Below, piece by piece: positions 54,833 through 63,085 of a stretch of DNA of 64,000 nucleotides. Each line of letters starts with the position of its first letter. Within the stretch, counting starts at the first letter, position 1. The notes under the pieces are model-generated. The model did no database searches. It was given only the letters and a program-made list of their open reading frames with translations, and had not been told where the DNA came from. Source of the stretch: Winogradskyella marincola (GTDB taxonomy: Bacteria > Bacteroidota > Bacteroidia > Flavobacteriales > Flavobacteriaceae); contig NZ_JARSBN010000003.1 of NCBI RefSeq assembly GCF_029624125.1, positions 124,001-188,000 of the forward strand, written 5' to 3'. The position numbers were made by a program, and so were the translations under genes.

Positions 54833-56068
54833 ATGAACAAACTAAAACAAGCAAATCTATACAGAAGCGAGCTTATACCAGTAAGTGGTAAGCTGGTAGA
54901 GCGCTATAATAAATGTTTAAAAACACTTGGTTTTAAAGAGACCAAGCTTACTTCCTTTTCTATAGATGGAGTTGGCTGGAGTCCAGAAGTAGCAGAAGAA
55001 AAGAAGGATGTACATTACCTAAACCATGGAGATGCCAATCCGCATGGTATCATTATTTCACCGTTACAAAAAGGAAAACCAGTGTATTTACCGTTTCATT
55101 CTTTCGATAGAGATATGATGCAACACATCTTTAAGACACATGGAAGTAAAATAAATGATATTACCAGAGATTCGGCAATTTGTATCGATTTTGATCAGGA
55201 TATTGATGTGTTTTATGAGCCTTTAGATATTTTAAAATACGACGATGTAAGCATTAGTTTTAGACTTATAGATAACTTAGAAGAGCGACAAAAGGAGCAG
55301 CTTCAATTAGTAGATAAGTTTAGAACTGGCAATAACTTTATTGATGAAGACATTCATAACGAATTACTCGAATCTGCAAAGACCTACGGAGATTTGCGCA
55401 ATAGAGATTTAAACCTTCATGCATTGCATTATACCACAGGTTCGTTTTACACGCGTGCCTTTGGAGGTGTGTACTTGTTACGAGATTTTATTCAAACCAT
55501 TTTGGTTTTCGAAAATGAAGATTCTTATAAAGAAGCCATAAAAGATACGGTTCACGATGTGTTGATTTATCATATCAGCCAACCAGAATTGGTCGAAAAA
55601 CTTAAAAGCCACATCATTATTGAGTGCGATCTAGAATACATGGTAAAAACACCTAATTACGATCGTATTAAAAAGTTTGAATTATTCAGTAAACTGAAAG
55701 AAACTGAACATTCTATAAAAGAGATTTTAGATAGCAAAGCGCTTTTTAAAAGTTACTTAAATAAAATCGATATTTCAGCTCGAAAACAAGTAATGGGAGT
55801 CGAGTTGTATTTAGAAAAATTAGAACGAAGTAATGCTTACAAAATTGAAGATATGGTAGATGAGTCAATGTATTTTGCATTGCATCAACCACATTCGTCA
55901 TTGTCGGCAGAGCATCGCGATTTAATTCATAAGTTATTAGTAAATATTTCGCCAAAAGATGTGTTGTTCTTGTACTGGTACGATAAAGAGCAGTTTTATA
56001 AGAATTATGAAACTTGGGATGCATCCTTTCAGGATTGGGTGATTGAGACGATTAGTGATAATATATAG
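54833..56068 (+). CDS. Hypothetical protein of the AAA+ gene run (possibly DUF6638)
   Basis: 411 residues, soluble, no signal peptide. The N-terminal half is mixed alpha/beta (GFKETKLTSFSIDGVGWSPE, HYLNHGDANPHGIIISPLQK, SAICIDFDQDIDVFYEPLD). The C-terminal half is helical (FELFSKLKETEHSIKEILDS, RKQVMGVELYLEKLERSNAY). I recall a Bacteroidetes family DUF6638 of this kind, but cannot confirm the match. No catalytic motif is evident. Linked to the AAA+ run by strand and spacing. Confidence 0.7.
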   Translation: MNKLKQANLYRSELIPVSGKLVERYNKCLKTLGFKETKLTSFSIDGVGWSPEVAEEKKDVHYLNHGDANPHGIIISPLQKGKPVYLPFHSFDRDMMQHIFKTHGSKINDITRDSAICIDFDQDIDVFYEPLDILKYDDVSISFRLIDNLEERQKEQLQLVDKFRTGNNFIDEDIHNELLESAKTYGDLRNRDLNLHALHYTTGSFYTRAFGGVYLLRDFIQTILVFENEDSYKEAIKDTVHDVLIYHISQPELVEKLKSHIIIECDLEYMVKTPNYDRIKKFELFSKLKETEHSIKEILDSKALFKSYLNKIDISARKQVMGVELYLEKLERSNAYKIEDMVDESMYFALHQPHSSLSAEHRDLIHKLLVNISPKDVLFLYWYDKEQFYKNYETWDASFQDWVIETISDNI

Positions 56069-56072
56069 ATGG

Positions 56073-56568
56073 AAGTTTGAAGCAAGAGGCTTGAAGGAGG
56101 AAGCACGGATTTGAAAGTTAGAAGTAACAATTTTACGTATCAATATACTAATAGTATGAAGTTTAAATTTGAAAGCTTATTAATTTGGCAAAAGGCAATG
56201 GACTTAGGTGATAATATGGATAAGCTCACAGAGTTGTTTCCTGAAAAAGAAATTTATAACTTATCATCTCAGATACGAAGAGCTTCTGATTCTGTAGCAC
56301 TGAATATTTCCGAAGGTTCAATATTGCAATCTGGTGCTGAATTTAGAAAGTTTTTAGGATATTCAATTCGTTCAATTGCTGAGGTCGTAACTTGTTTACA
56401 CAAAGCAAAACGAAGAAACTATATTAGTCAAAAAGCTTTTGACGGTTTTTATAAAGATTGTTTTGATTTAATGAATATGACTATAGCTTTTAGAAATAAA
56501 GTGAAATAATAAAAAATAATTTGGCATAGAGATAGAGCTTCAATCTTCTAACTTCGTGCTTCAAACTT
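56073..56568. repeat. Imperfect 32-bp inverted repeats flanking the S23-like gene
   Basis: Left arm 56073-56104 and right arm 56537-56568. The outer 12 bases (AAGTTTGAAGCA on the left, its complement on the right) are identical, and about 24 of 32 positions match without gaps. Together they bracket a 496-base unit containing one gene. Confidence 0.65.
56156..56509 (+). CDS. Four-helix-bundle protein (S23 / 23S rRNA intervening-sequence family)
   Basis: 117 residues from the ATG at 56156 (a TTG at 56111 lies in the flanking repeat region). The family pattern is clear: LLIWQKAMDLGDNMDKLTEL, FPEKEIYNLSSQIRRASDSV, ALNISEGS, then EFRKFLGYSIRSIAEVVTCL and DLMNMTIAFRNKV. Homologues lie in 23S rRNA intervening sequences, and the fold is shared with Avd of diversity-generating retroelements. 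The molecular role is unknown. It splits the AAA+ run and looks like an insertion. Confidence 0.85.
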   Translation: MKFKFESLLIWQKAMDLGDNMDKLTELFPEKEIYNLSSQIRRASDSVALNISEGSILQSGAEFRKFLGYSIRSIAEVVTCLHKAKRRNYISQKAFDGFYKDCFDLMNMTIAFRNKVK

Positions 56569-56577
56569 AATAATACC

Positions 56578-57120
56578 ATGGCAATAGATATTATAGCATT
56601 CATAGTGGGAATTTTATTAGGAGTCTTCATTTACTGGAGAGAATCTAATAGTAATGGAGTTTACAGATTTGTAAATAAAATTATGAATAGTAAAGAATTA
56701 CAAATGAGTCCAGATAACCCAAAAGGATTCATATTTAAACAAACATTTTTACCTCGGTTAATATTTGTTGTTTTTTTAGTTCTTGTTTTAGCGCTAATAG
56801 CAGAGTTTTTAACACCATTGACTGTTTTTTCAAGTTATAACGGTATTTCGGCATTTGCATCATTCGCAACAGGAACATTATTAGGCACATATCTAGCCAA
56901 TTTTGTAATTAAAACCACAGAAGTGGTAGAAGAAAAAAGTGATTCTTTAAGTGATTTTGTTGATGAAGCGATGGAAAAAGGCAAAGATCTTATTGAGGAT
57001 TTAAAAAACAAAGACAATAAAGCAGTAGAAGAAGCAAAAAAAGAAATCGCAAAAGATCCAGAACCAAAAGCAGAACAAAAATCTGCACGTGACCGACTGA
57101 AGGATAAGGGGCTTATGTGA
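56578..57120 (+). CDS. Membrane protein of the AAA+ gene run
   Basis: 180 residues. Helix about 2-19 (IDIIAFIVGILLGVFIYW), helix about 60-80 (LPRLIFVVFLVLVLALIAEF), and helix about 90-110 (GISAFASFATGTLLGTYLAN). These are followed by a long, highly charged cytoplasmic-type tail (EKGKDLIEDLKNKDNKAVEE and on). No known family recognised. It may anchor soluble partners such as the coiled-coil or AAA+ protein to the membrane (inference). Confidence 0.7.
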   Translation: MAIDIIAFIVGILLGVFIYWRESNSNGVYRFVNKIMNSKELQMSPDNPKGFIFKQTFLPRLIFVVFLVLVLALIAEFLTPLTVFSSYNGISAFASFATGTLLGTYLANFVIKTTEVVEEKSDSLSDFVDEAMEKGKDLIEDLKNKDNKAVEEAKKEIAKDPEPKAEQKSARDRLKDKGLM

Positions 57121-57128
57121 AAAGTATA

Positions 57129-57206
57129 TCATCCTGAACTTGTTTCAGGATCTCATTATTAAAATTAAAAAAGAAACAAATAGATTCTGAAACAAGTTCA
57201 GAATGA
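57129..57206. repeat. Dispersed repeat pair, 25-bp inverted
   Basis: Arms 57129-57153 (CCTGAACTTGTTTCAGG core) and 57182-57206 (TTCTGAAACAAGTTCAGAA core) are complementary at 23 of 25 positions. They lie between two membrane-protein genes. This is a well-known word type in Flavobacteriaceae intergenic DNA (from memory). Confidence 0.8.
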
Positions 57207-57218
57207 CAAAAACGTATC

Positions 57219-58913
57219 ATGATAAAAAACTATTGGAATAAAGGAAAAAAACAGAAAGCAATAACAATTATTGTTGGACTGTTATTACTTATACTATTGT
57301 TCTTTTTTAGAGACGATTACCAACCTGTTTTACTATTCTTTAGAAAGTACATTTTTGTAATTCTATTGAGTGTTATCATCTTAGTTTTAGGATTAAGAAA
57401 ATTCAGAAAAATAGCAAGCACAGGTGGTCGATTAGGCATCTTAGGTATTTTAATTGTGTTTTTTGGGCTGTTGTATTTTCTTGGTTGGAACCAAGGTTTG
57501 TACGATTATATGAAGACGTACAACGTATTCAATAGTCTTAATAAAGTTGAAATAGATGAGTTACCATTAACCCAAAACGAACGTATTCAACCGTTACGAA
57601 ATATATTCTCAATGGCTAACGAAAGTGTAGGTGAAACCAAAGATGTATCGCTACCTCATTTGGTAAGAATTGGTACAGAGAATAAATGGACTATGGCCAT
57701 TCAACCAAGTGAGAAATACGTTATGCAGCAAGTAACAGACAACACAGAGGAAGTTTTTGCGGTGAGTAGTACCACACCATTTCCAAGATTTTCAAACGAA
57801 AACAGAATAGATGTTACCTTCTCAATAGGTGAATCATTAAAGTTTAGTAGAAATACATACAATGCAGTTGTACAGCGTTTTAATCCTTGGATGCTCTTTA
57901 ATTATGAGCCAAGTGATACGTTTTACATGAAAAACGATGAAGGAAATTGGGTGCAAGTAGTCAGTTTAATAAAATGGAAAGGCTTCTTTTTTCCATATCC
58001 AACTTTTGGAGGTGTTATGATTATTGAAAGTGGTGAGCACGATTTTAATGATTACATAGAGCGTGTTGCCATTGGTAAAGGTACTTTTGTAAGTCCGGAC
58101 GAAATAAAGAATTACAAGTTTTTACAAAAGCAGAATACTCTGGCAGAGAGTGTATCGCAGTTACAAGCAGAATCTTTAAAATTTTTAGGAGGCTTTAGTG
58201 ATCCGTTACCTTGGAATATGGAAACTGCAGTTAAAATTCCATTGATGCCAAAAGATCAGAATCAGCAACCTTATGTAACAGATTTTGATTTTGCAGGAAG
58301 TAACTCAGATGCCTACAGTGGCTTATACCATTGGTTTGGTTTAGAACCAGTAGGTGAGGAGCGCACCAGTTTAAGCTATAGTGTGTTTGTGCCAGCAGAT
58401 GGTACAGACAAGTTGTATTATTACGACCACGCTACCAAAAAACAAGGGTATGCAGGTGTTTCTGCAATGCCATTAAAAGTGAAAGAATCGCGCAAAGAAT
58501 ACGATTGGAATGCGAGTACACCAGTTGAATTTAGACCTTACATAAAAGATATTGCAGGTAGAAAGCGCATGTTCTTTTTAGGAACAATTTCATCAATAAG
58601 TGATACAAACTCGCAGCAATTTGATGGTTCTGCAACACCAGATTTAGTCTTAATCGATAGCGAATATCGTGATGTGATTTGGATTGATGTAAAACACCCA
58701 AGCACTTGGGACGAAACCGTTTATAATCAGTTAAACGAAGCCTGGAGATCTAGTGAAGGTATAGGATATTACTACAAAGAGCAACCAAAAGATGAAGATT
58801 TAATGCAAATGCAGATAGACTCTCTAAAAACTATTCCTCAGGTTAATGAAAACTCAGAAATGATTGATGCTTTGCAACGTCAGATTGATTCTTTGAAGGC
58901 TTTGAATAATTAA
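57219..58913 (+). CDS. Large membrane-anchored protein of the AAA+ gene run
   Basis: 564 residues. Three N-terminal helices (about 14-30, 37-60, 70-90) are followed by about 450 residues, probably extracytoplasmic, of beta-rich sequence (PHLVRIGTENKWTMAIQPSE, VQVVSLIKWKGFFFPYPTFG, TSLSYSVFVPADGTDKLYYY). It ends in a short coiled coil with a repeated unit (MQIDSL, RQIDSLKAL). Not recognised. The largest membrane component of the run; its C-terminal domain could sense or bind envelope material (inference). Confidence 0.72.
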   Translation: MIKNYWNKGKKQKAITIIVGLLLLILLFFFRDDYQPVLLFFRKYIFVILLSVIILVLGLRKFRKIASTGGRLGILGILIVFFGLLYFLGWNQGLYDYMKTYNVFNSLNKVEIDELPLTQNERIQPLRNIFSMANESVGETKDVSLPHLVRIGTENKWTMAIQPSEKYVMQQVTDNTEEVFAVSSTTPFPRFSNENRIDVTFSIGESLKFSRNTYNAVVQRFNPWMLFNYEPSDTFYMKNDEGNWVQVVSLIKWKGFFFPYPTFGGVMIIESGEHDFNDYIERVAIGKGTFVSPDEIKNYKFLQKQNTLAESVSQLQAESLKFLGGFSDPLPWNMETAVKIPLMPKDQNQQPYVTDFDFAGSNSDAYSGLYHWFGLEPVGEERTSLSYSVFVPADGTDKLYYYDHATKKQGYAGVSAMPLKVKESRKEYDWNASTPVEFRPYIKDIAGRKRMFFLGTISSISDTNSQQFDGSATPDLVLIDSEYRDVIWIDVKHPSTWDETVYNQLNEAWRSSEGIGYYYKEQPKDEDLMQMQIDSLKTIPQVNENSEMIDALQRQIDSLKALNN

Positions 58914-58937
58914 AAATTTTACAGATAAAACAAACCT

Positions 58938-60593
58938 ATGAGTTCAAAATTCTACGATTTTAAAAATTTAAAAGGAGATTTAACAGGTGGCTTAGTTGCT
59001 GGTGTTGTAGCGTTGCCATTAGCACTGGCATTTGGTGTACAATCTGGCTTAGGTGCTATTGCAGGCCTTTATGGCGCTATTGCAGTTGGTATATTTGCTG
59101 CAATTTTTGGTGGTACAACAACGCAAGCCAGTGGACCAACAGGTCCAATGACCGTTGTGTCTGCAGCTTTGGTTGCAGCTGCGATTGAGATCACAGGAAG
59201 TTTAGAAGCTGCCATGCCAATCGTTATTCTTACATTTTTATTGGGTGGCATTTTTCAAATTGTTTTTGGGCTTATAAATATAGCAGGTTATGTAAAATAC
59301 TTTCCGTATCCTGTGGTTTCTGGTTTTATGAGTGGAGTAGGACTCATTATCATTATTCTTCAATTGTTTCCTTTTGCAGGTTTAGGTTCAGAAAAATCGA
59401 CTTGGTTGGTAATGCAAGACTTGCCTAGGCTATTCTCAGATTTTAATTGGCAAGCTGTTGCATTAGGTTCATTTACTGTTGTAGTGTATTTGGTATTTCC
59501 ATACATCACTAAAGCCATTCCGAGTGCATTGGTAGCTTTAATATTAGCTTCTGTGGCAAGTTTCTTTTTAAAGTGGGACGTGCCAATTATTGGAGATATA
59601 CCTTCAGGCTTACCAAGTTTACAAGTATCAGGATTATTTTCTATAGATGCCAGTGCTTATGCCTTAGTGTTAGAATACGCTTTAGTCTTAGCAGTTTTAG
59701 GCTCTATTGATTCCTTATTAACTTCTGTAATTGCTGATAACATGACCAAAACCAAACACAATAGTAATAGAGAATTAATTGGTCAAGGTATTGGAAACTC
59801 TATTGCAGCCATTTTTGGTGGAATTCCAGGTGCAGGAGCAACAAAAGGAACGGTTATAAATATTAATTCTGGTGGTCGTACAAGATTGTCTGGTGCAGTT
59901 CATGGTTTGTTCTTATTAGCTGTTTTATTGGGCTTAGGGAAGTTAGCAGCTTATATACCATTGTCTGTTTTAGCTGGTTTACTAATACCTATTGCGTTTA
60001 AAATTATTGATGTTAAAGGGTTGAAGCATTTATTAGTAGTACCACGAGCAGATGCTGTAGTTTTAATCATTGTGCTTTTAATTACAACTTTTGGAAGTTT
60101 AATACAAGCTGTAGGAATCGGTTTATTACTTGCGTCTTTATTATTTATGAAACGCGCCAGTGATATTGGTGAAAAAGGTATGGAAGTTGGTACTATTGCT
60201 GGTTTTGATGGTGAAAAACCATGGCAAGATGAAAAAGAATTTTATGAAGCTTATAAAGATAAAGTTTACATAAAACATCTTTATGGACCTTTATTTTTTG
60301 GATTCACGTCACACTTTCAAGATGAAATAAAAAACATACCAGAACAAGTTAAAGCATTAATTATACGTATGGATCGTGTGCCATATATAGATCAATCAGG
60401 TCTTTATGCTTTAGAAAATGCCGTTTTAGATTTAGAACAGCGTGGTATTCAAGTTTTATTAACAGCAGTACAAGAGCAGCCAAAAGACAAATTGGTTTCT
60501 ATAGATATTGTTCCAGATTTAATTTCTGAAGCACATATTTTTGAAGATATCAATGGAGCTTTTGATTATCTAAAGTCCCATTTTAAACTTTAA
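58938..60593 (+). CDS. SulP family anion transporter with STAS domain
   Basis: 551 residues. The N-terminal SLC26/SulP membrane domain has about 12-14 helices, starting DLTGGLVAGVVALPLALAFG, with ASGPTGPMTVVSAALVAAA and GSIDSLLTSVIADNMT. A cytoplasmic STAS domain (about 430-545) includes VKALIIRMDRVPYIDQSGLY and GIQVLLTAVQEQ. Transports sulfate, bicarbonate or a similar anion; no carbonic anhydrase is adjacent to decide. It is 25 bases after the large membrane protein and overlaps the convergent GNAT gene by 11 bases. Confidence 0.87.
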   Translation: MSSKFYDFKNLKGDLTGGLVAGVVALPLALAFGVQSGLGAIAGLYGAIAVGIFAAIFGGTTTQASGPTGPMTVVSAALVAAAIEITGSLEAAMPIVILTFLLGGIFQIVFGLINIAGYVKYFPYPVVSGFMSGVGLIIIILQLFPFAGLGSEKSTWLVMQDLPRLFSDFNWQAVALGSFTVVVYLVFPYITKAIPSALVALILASVASFFLKWDVPIIGDIPSGLPSLQVSGLFSIDASAYALVLEYALVLAVLGSIDSLLTSVIADNMTKTKHNSNRELIGQGIGNSIAAIFGGIPGAGATKGTVININSGGRTRLSGAVHGLFLLAVLLGLGKLAAYIPLSVLAGLLIPIAFKIIDVKGLKHLLVVPRADAVVLIIVLLITTFGSLIQAVGIGLLLASLLFMKRASDIGEKGMEVGTIAGFDGEKPWQDEKEFYEAYKDKVYIKHLYGPLFFGFTSHFQDEIKNIPEQVKALIIRMDRVPYIDQSGLYALENAVLDLEQRGIQVLLTAVQEQPKDKLVSIDIVPDLISEAHIFEDINGAFDYLKSHFKL

Positions 60594-61053
60594 GCTCTAG
60601 TAGCATCTTAATATCTGCACGATTGTATGGACTATTGGTTTCTACACTAAGTTCTTTAAAACCAAATTTGCGATAAAGATAAATCGCGTTTTCTAACTTG
60701 GTATTAGAATAGAGTAGAAGTGCTTTGAACTGTTTTGCTTTAGCAAAATCGATACAATGTTGTAATAATTTTTGGCCTATTTTGTAGCCACGCATCTCAG
60801 GAGATACAGCCATTTTAGTTAACTCTAAAATACCATTTTCCCCAGTTGGCATAAGCGCTACAGTTCCAACAACAATGTCATCTTTTAAAGCAAAGAATAT
60901 AAAGCCACCTTTATCAATAATGTATTTGTTGGGTTTACTAAGTACTTCTTCGTCGTAAGGCTCTACATAAAAGAATGTTTTTAGCCATTCAATATTCAAA
61001 TCATAGAAACGTGGTGCATATTCGGATTTATAATCTATAATTTTAATGTCCAT
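60583..61053 (-). CDS. GNAT family N-acetyltransferase
   Basis: 156 residues. It has the beta-strand IKIIDYKSEYAPRFYDLNIE start, GGFIFFALKDDIVVGTVALM, the motif A acetyl-CoA loop SPEMRGYKIGQKLLQHCIDF, and YLYRKFGFKEL at the end. Substrate unknown. It overlaps the hutG start by 11 bases and probably shares its transcript. Confidence 0.85.
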   Translation of the reverse strand: MDIKIIDYKSEYAPRFYDLNIEWLKTFFYVEPYDEEVLSKPNKYIIDKGGFIFFALKDDIVVGTVALMPTGENGILELTKMAVSPEMRGYKIGQKLLQHCIDFAKAKQFKALLLYSNTKLENAIYLYRKFGFKELSVETNSPYNRADIKMLLELKV

Positions 61054-62056
61054 TGGCTTTAATAAAGTCTGTAATTAAATAGGTAATGAGTTTTCCAACT
61101 TTGGTTTCTGTTTTAGATGTAGGTGCAGCTTCGCAAATGTGTAAATAACTTGCATTTTCGTGCTTAGCAAAATAATGCACAAATTGTCTGGCTTGTTTTA
61201 CACTAAAACCGCTAGGTGTTGCAGCACTGCTCGGAATATTTTCTATTGCGTCGCAATCTATCTCTATACCAAAAGATTTTGTAGATACATGGCTTAGACC
61301 ACGCTCTAACTCTGTATTGTAAATTAACTCATTTCTTACTTCTAAAGCTTCGTAAGTGTTGTATTTAATAGCTTTTACTTTATTTAATGTTTTAAGAAGT
61401 TTGTCTGATGTGTAATTTTCGTGTAAACCAAAGATGAAATAATTTTTCAAAAATCCTTCAGCAAAAGTATAGCTAAAACCGTTTCCGCTATGTCGTCCTT
61501 CTTCGGCTCTAAAATCGGTATGTGCATCAAAGTTAATAACATTGACTCTTTCGTTTTTTGCTAAGGATAATCCTTTAATGTTTCCGTAAGCATTGTTGTG
61601 TCCACCACCTATTATTATTGGTGTTTTTCCTGCTTTTACAATAGATGAAACTAAATATGTTACATCCTTATCAATAGTATCTACAAAGTCTCTAGCTTTG
61701 GCAATATTCTTTTTAGATGGCTTTTCGTTTACAATATTTCTTGCTTCAGAATAGTCTAAATGACCTAAAATTAAAACTCGATTAGGATTAGTATAACTGT
61801 TATTCTGAATATTTAACAAAACTTTTACAGAGGCTTCCCAAGCCTTATAAGTGCCTGTTTGTCCGTGATTTGCATAAACTCCAATGTCTTCAGAAATACC
61901 AAAAATAACATAGTCAACGTCTAAACTAGAAATATCATCGTATATGTTAGTGAGGTTAGATATTAACTGAATATGTTCTCCAAATTTTGATTCTCCTTTG
62001 CGAAGCTTTAAAAGTGTATCGCGATCTTTTGAAGTAAATAAAACGAGATTTTGCAT
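61043..62056 (-). CDS. hutG: Formimidoylglutamase (arginase/ureohydrolase family)
   Basis: 337 residues; hydrolyses N-formimidoyl-L-glutamate to glutamate and formamide. The binuclear manganese motifs are PIIIGGGHNNAYGN, NFDAHTDFR and FGIEIDCDAIENIPSSAATP, where arginases have the SxDxD segment. The SSAATPSG wording and the hut context (hutI nearby) favour formimidoylglutamase over agmatinase or arginase. Confidence 0.86.
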   Translation of the reverse strand: MQNLVLFTSKDRDTLLKLRKGESKFGEHIQLISNLTNIYDDISSLDVDYVIFGISEDIGVYANHGQTGTYKAWEASVKVLLNIQNNSYTNPNRVLILGHLDYSEARNIVNEKPSKKNIAKARDFVDTIDKDVTYLVSSIVKAGKTPIIIGGGHNNAYGNIKGLSLAKNERVNVINFDAHTDFRAEEGRHSGNGFSYTFAEGFLKNYFIFGLHENYTSDKLLKTLNKVKAIKYNTYEALEVRNELIYNTELERGLSHVSTKSFGIEIDCDAIENIPSSAATPSGFSVKQARQFVHYFAKHENASYLHICEAAPTSKTETKVGKLITYLITDFIKANGH

Positions 62057-62167
62057 TTGGATGTTTAAATAAAAATTGAAAAATAAAAGTACAGCTTTAT
62101 TTAAAAATTTTAACCTTAATTTAGATTATTAAAACAAGAATTAACAAATTACTTAAACACAAATTTT

Positions 62168-63055
62168 ATGGAAGGTTCACAAAAAACTAGCGTCGGTCTT
62201 AAAGTAGGATTAGGTATTCTATTAGTATTATTTTTAGGAACTGCTTTTTATGCTTCTAAGTTATATACTGAGAAAAAAGAAGAAGAAAAAGTATTTGTAA
62301 CTGAAAAACAGCAGTTAATGAATGACTATAGCTCTATAAGAGACCAATATAACGAAGCCATTGCTGCAAGTGAAGTTAAAGATCAAGATTTAATTGAAGC
62401 AAGAGATCGTATTCAAGGTTTAATGGATTCTCTTAAAGTATCTCAAAAAAGTGTAAACAGTTTATGGAGTTATAAAAAGAGATTTTTAGCACTACAAGAA
62501 GAGAAAGAAGAGTTGTTAGCTGAGAATGATCGTTTAAAAGTTGAAAACGAATATTTAGCAACATCTTTAGATAGCACACAAGTGCAGTTAGCAGAGCGTA
62601 CAGTATTTACAGACTCTTTATTAATACAAAATACTGAGCTAGCTACTGTTGTAAATGATGCATCTGCTTTACAGACTGTAGGTCTTAAAGGTATGGGAGT
62701 TATAGAAAGACGTAGCGGAAGACAAATCCCAACTGAAAGAGCAGGACGAAGCGATAAAATTAAAATCTGTTTTATAGTTGCAAAAAACACTATAGCAGAT
62801 GCAGGTGATAAAGAATTATACGTGCAGGTTATAGATCCTAAAAACAATGTTTTAGGTGCTAACGAGCAAATACAATTTGAAGACCAAGTATTAAACTATA
62901 GTTTAATCAGCCGTTTTAATTATGAAAACAGAAACTTAAACATCTGTGAATATATAGCACAGTCTGAAGATACTGATTTTGAAAAAGGACGTTACCAAAT
63001 AAACGTTTTTAATGATAAAGAATTGATTTCTACGTCAGAGTTTACTCTGAAATAA
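62168..63055 (+). CDS. Single-span coiled-coil membrane protein
   Basis: 295 residues. A helix near the N-terminus (VGLKVGLGILLVLFLGTAFY, about 8-30) is followed by a coiled coil (about 35-150). A C-terminal beta domain (about 170-295) contains KIKICFIVAKNTIADAGDKE, YVQVIDPKNNVLGANEQIQF and GRYQINVFNDKELISTSEFT. The C-domain looks like an immunoglobulin-like sandwich (inference). It lies between hutG and hutI on the opposite strand. Function unknown. Confidence 0.72.
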   Translation: MEGSQKTSVGLKVGLGILLVLFLGTAFYASKLYTEKKEEEKVFVTEKQQLMNDYSSIRDQYNEAIAASEVKDQDLIEARDRIQGLMDSLKVSQKSVNSLWSYKKRFLALQEEKEELLAENDRLKVENEYLATSLDSTQVQLAERTVFTDSLLIQNTELATVVNDASALQTVGLKGMGVIERRSGRQIPTERAGRSDKIKICFIVAKNTIADAGDKELYVQVIDPKNNVLGANEQIQFEDQVLNYSLISRFNYENRNLNICEYIAQSEDTDFEKGRYQINVFNDKELISTSEFTLK

Positions 63056-63085
63056 GATTTCAAAGATTGATTGATTGATTGATAG

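Noticed and set aside
49352..60593. Prophage or phage-tail-like cluster
   Set aside because: No capsid, tail, integrase, terminase or lysis gene; the proteins are an AAA+ ATPase, a NUDIX enzyme and membrane proteins.
62470..62847. 125-codon minus-strand frame inside the coiled-coil membrane gene
   Set aside because: Low-complexity Ser/Leu/Val translation typical of the antisense of a coiled-coil gene; no start context.
63065..63083. CRISPR-like repeat
   Set aside because: Simple 4-base tandem repeat without spacers; no cas genes in the window.
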